From Phycisphaerae bacterium (GTDB lineage Bacteria; Planctomycetota; Phycisphaerae; Phycisphaerales; UBA1924), in the NCBI GenBank assembly GCA_002706885.1, contig PAKY01000016.1, positions 1 to 40,880 on the forward strand: DNA of 40,880 nt. The letters are read 5' to 3'. Below the pieces are notes generated by a model that saw only the letters and a program-made list of their open reading frames with translations, made no database searches and was not told the origin of the DNA. How positions within the stretch are numbered: position 1 is the stretch's first letter; the number at the start of each line of letters is the position of its first letter. Below, one piece after another: positions 39,501 to 40,880 of the stretch. Made by a program: the position numbers and the translations under genes.

Positions 39501-40769
39501 ATGACTGAGTTCGCCGTAGAGGCAGAGAACCTGGGCAAACGCTACCTGCTTGGCCCGTCGCGTGAACTCGGGGGCGCGATCAAGTCGTTGGCACGGCGGG
39601 CGCTCGGGCGGGCGAGCGAATCAGACGCCCGTCGAGAGTTCTGGGCCCTCCGCGACGTCAGCTTCCAGCTTGAGCGGGGCGAGGTGCTCGGCATCGTCGG
39701 ACGCAACGGCGCGGGAAAGAGCACGCTGCTCAAGATCCTCAGCCGCGTGACCGCGCCGACCACAGGCGTCGCTCGGATGAGAGGGCGCGTCGGCTCGCTC
39801 CTCGAGGTCGGAAGCGGGTTCCATCCCGATCTCAGCGGCCGCGAAAACGTCTACCTGAACGGCGTCACCATGGGCCTGACCAGGGCCCAGATCGCGAGCC
39901 ACTTCGACGAGATCGTCGCGTTCGCCGAGGTCGAGTCATTCATTGACACGCCGGTCAAGCACTATTCCAGCGGAATGTACATGCGGCTGGCGTTCTCGGT
40001 CGCCGCCCACCTCGTCGCCGACGTGATGATCCTCGACGAGGTCCTGGCGGTCGGAGACGCCTCCTTCCAACGCAAATGCCTCGGTCGAATGGACGGCCTT
40101 ACGAGCGAGGGTCGGACCGCGATCCTCGTGAGCCACAGCATGGCGGCCATCCGTCGCCATTGTTCCCGCGCGATGTGGCTCGATGGCGGCGAAATTCGGG
40201 CGTTCGGCGCGACCGAGGAGGTCATCTCCGCCTACCTCGACACGCCGTCGCGGCTTGAGACCTCGCGCGAGGTTTCGTATCCCCTGCGCACCGAGGCCGC
40301 GATGCAGGTCACCGCCGCGCGGCTGCTCCCGGGCGCCGCCGTCGACCACGATCTGACTGAGCCGCTGACGTTTGAGATCGATCTGGAGACCCGCCGCCCC
40401 GTTCCCGGCGCGTACGTCGGACTGGCCATCCGCGATCCGTCGGAAACCATCCGATACTGGACCGCCGACATCGATTCTGAGAGGTTCCACAACCCCGTCG
40501 CGGGCCGCCAACGCCTGACGGTCACGTGCCCTCCGCGTTTATTGACGCCGGGGCGGTACACCGCTCATTTTGCCGTGATCGCGATGGGGCGCCCGGAGCC
40601 GGTCTTCGCGATGCAGGAGCGTTTCATCGGGTTCGGCGTCGAGGATCGCGGCTCGTTCCTGGCGAGCTACGGTTTGCTCTACCCAGGGATGACGGCGCAG
40701 GAGAGCCACTGGGGCGCCGAGCCGGCGCCCGGCGACATGCAGGAGCCCGCCAGAACCGCCCATGGCTGA
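39501..40769 (+). CDS. Polysaccharide ABC exporter ATPase with C-terminal glycan-binding domain (Wzt type)
   Basis: A 422-residue ATPase partner of the upstream permease. The Walker A box GRNGAGKST is at residues 67-75, the ABC signature is in HYSSGMYMRLAFSVA (about 153-168), and Walker B is VMILDEVLAVGD (about 175-186). The first 20 residues (AVEAENLGKRYLLGP) are the usual start of Wzt/TagH-type proteins. Residues about 255-400 form a Wzt-type C-terminal beta-domain, which in E. coli O8/O9a reads the modified end of the O-antigen and so sets export of finished chains. The gene overlaps the next one by eight bases (ATGGCTGA), linking export to a sulfotransferase. Confidence 0.94.
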   Translation: MTEFAVEAENLGKRYLLGPSRELGGAIKSLARRALGRASESDARREFWALRDVSFQLERGEVLGIVGRNGAGKSTLLKILSRVTAPTTGVARMRGRVGSLLEVGSGFHPDLSGRENVYLNGVTMGLTRAQIASHFDEIVAFAEVESFIDTPVKHYSSGMYMRLAFSVAAHLVADVMILDEVLAVGDASFQRKCLGRMDGLTSEGRTAILVSHSMAAIRRHCSRAMWLDGGEIRAFGATEEVISAYLDTPSRLETSREVSYPLRTEAAMQVTAARLLPGAAVDHDLTEPLTFEIDLETRRPVPGAYVGLAIRDPSETIRYWTADIDSERFHNPVAGRQRLTVTCPPRLLTPGRYTAHFAVIAMGRPEPVFAMQERFIGFGVEDRGSFLASYGLLYPGMTAQESHWGAEPAPGDMQEPARTAHG

Positions 40770-40880
40770 CACCACCACCGACCTGATGATTCCCAGCTTC
40801 GTTGGCCTCGGCGCCCCCCGATGTGGTACCCGATGGATCGCCCAGTGCCTCGCAGAGCACCCGGAGGTCGCGATCGCCGA
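40762..40880 (+). CDS. Sulfotransferase, N-terminal part (cut by window edge)
   Basis: Thirty-nine codons are visible from an ATG that overlaps the preceding stop (ATGGCTGA). The segment FVGLGAPRCGTRWIAQCL (residues 13-30) is the 5'-phosphosulfate-binding loop of PAPS-dependent sulfotransferases, followed by HPEVAIA, the usual next helix and strand. The enzyme would add sulfate to an acceptor, plausibly the exported polysaccharide, given its coupling to the Wzt gene. The rest, including the 3'-phosphate-binding motif, lies outside the window, so the acceptor class cannot be judged. Confidence 0.75.
   Translation, partial: MADTTTDLMIPSFVGLGAPRCGTRWIAQCLAEHPEVAIA

Overview
The window looks like a chromosomal segment of a planctomycete, most likely of the Phycisphaerae/Phycisphaerales type. 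It is high in GC and rich in secreted sulfatases and beta-helix proteins. It carries long secreted proteins with C-terminal dockerin-like tails that end in or near Gly-Cys, a prepilin-like protein with GFTLIE and H-X9-DG motifs, and a membrane Ser/Thr kinase with WD40 repeats encoded directly after an ECF sigma factor. No tRNA, rRNA, CRISPR array, insertion sequence or phage gene was recognised.

Layout. (1) Positions 1-6892, minus strand: a tightly coupled operon. It encodes a beta-helix/GH27 alpha-galactosidase fusion, two sulfatases joined by 4-base ATGA overlaps, and a secreted protein of unknown function cut by the left edge. (2) 7194-11173, plus strand: a large unrecognised secreted protein and a prepilin-type H-X9-DG protein. 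(3) 11190-24353, mixed strands: a PhoD-like phosphatase, two more sulfatases (one with a lipobox), two paralogous beta-helix proteins with dockerin-like tails, and a GH16-fold protein with repeated modules. (4) 24563-28736, minus strand: an ECF sigma factor interrupted by one in-frame TAA, a Ser/Thr kinase-WD40 receptor and a sugar O-acetyltransferase, packed as one operon; a secreted dockerin-tailed protein diverges from it. (5) 29735-32544, minus strand: a GH3 beta-glucosidase followed by a DinB-family protein. (6) 32683-38583, plus strand: a complete tripartite RND efflux operon. (7) 38617-40880, plus strand: a Wzm/Wzt-type polysaccharide ABC exporter and the start of a sulfotransferase.

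How the parts may fit. Regions 1-3 and the GH3 together read as a locus for a sulfated polysaccharide that contains alpha-linked galactose. Sulfatases would remove ester sulfate; GH27, the beta-helix proteins and GH3 would cleave the glycan. The substrate is inferred, not shown. No SusC/SusD pair, TonB receptor, sugar transporter or formylglycine-generating enzyme lies in the window. Related palindrome-like sites resembling LacI-family operators lie upstream of the alpha-galactosidase operon, the prepilin-like gene and one beta-helix gene, with a weaker one before the dockerin-tailed gene at 28929; they hint at shared control. Region 7 suggests the organism also exports, and may sulfate, a polysaccharide of its own.
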